From the NCBI RefSeq assembly GCF_040702995.1, contig NZ_CP159992.1:5376001-5440000 (forward strand): a DNA stretch of 64,000 nt, written 5' to 3'. Shown here piece after piece: positions 60,285 to 64,000 of this stretch. A program made the position numbers and the translations under genes. Each line of letters starts with the position of its first letter. Position 1 is the first letter of the stretch. The DNA is from Paenibacillus sp. AN1007 (GTDB lineage: Bacteria > Bacillota > Bacilli > Paenibacillales > Paenibacillaceae). The notes beneath the pieces are model-generated. The model was not told the DNA's origin, did not search any database, and saw only the letters and a list, made by a program, of their open reading frames with translations.

Positions 60285-64000
<3,716 letters not shown>

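Overview
The window reads as a chromosomal segment of a Gram-positive, spore-forming Bacillota, most likely a Paenibacillus. Support: strong AGGAGG-type ribosome binding sites, frequent TTG and GTG starts, a CdaS-type diadenylate cyclase, a YheC/YheD-type spore ATP-grasp protein, secreted proteins with copper-amine-oxidase N-terminal and bacterial Ig-like domains, a sporeformer-type Fnr with a C-terminal cysteine cluster, and a large tRNA array behind an rRNA operon. The species was not determined.

Layout. 1-4.9 kb: start of a leucine dehydrogenase gene with an apparent frameshift, cdaS, a small membrane protein, a secreted DUF6359-like protein, a Fur-box-controlled 51-residue protein and a GNAT acetyltransferase. 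4.9-5.5 kb: a gene-poor stretch with a 193-bp four-unit repeat element and a (GGTT)9 tract. 5.9-10.3 kb: fnr with an upstream FNR box, an unknown protein, a GAF protein and a NarL-type response regulator/PAS kinase pair. 10.4-16.5 kb: a secreted copper-amine-oxidase-like protein, an Lrp/two-part chromate transporter operon (ywrCBA-like), a nine-repeat Ig-like exported protein and a methyltransferase. 16.7-24.7 kb, minus strand: Nudix, GH88, an unknown toroid-type enzyme, heparinase II/III, a GDSL esterase and the AzlCD exporter; four of these form an intracellular uronate-polysaccharide locus. 24.8-30.5 kb: two chemoreceptors flanking a DUF2087/GIY-YIG fusion.

30.7-46 kb: a beta-lactamase-fold serine hydrolase, then tandem repeats and the second copy of the 193-bp element, then a peptidoglycan amino-sugar salvage cluster. 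The cluster has a sugar ABC importer (binding protein, two permeases, ATPase), a YesL-like protein, NamZ and NagZ in one direction. A BadF-type kinase (MurK-like) and MurQ run divergently, and an RpiR regulator and AnmK follow. NagZ and NamZ lack signal peptides and no PTS MurP is present. This suggests that MurNAc-containing saccharides are imported whole, split inside the cell, phosphorylated by the kinase and converted to GlcNAc-6-P by MurQ.

46.4-49.7 kb: a YheC/D protein, a glycosyltransferase-like protein and a sugar-phosphate nucleotidyltransferase, probably for the spore surface or a cell-surface glycan. 50-57 kb: a ferric-iron/phosphonate-type ABC transporter with a translationally coupled metallo-beta-lactamase-fold protein, and a divergent LysR regulator. 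57.3-58.1 kb: an exported CYTH-like protein. 58.3-64 kb, minus strand: 16S (partial), 23S, 5S and 17 tRNA genes, with a sigma-A-like promoter inside the tRNA array.

The items most worth a second look are: the two 193-bp elements with identical unit geometry; a 40-bp motif placed 51-56 nt upstream of three ABC transporter genes; the internal start in the DUF2087/GIY-YIG gene; the apparently intracellular MurNAc salvage pathway; and the Fur-box small protein. All calls come from reading the sequence; no database search was run.
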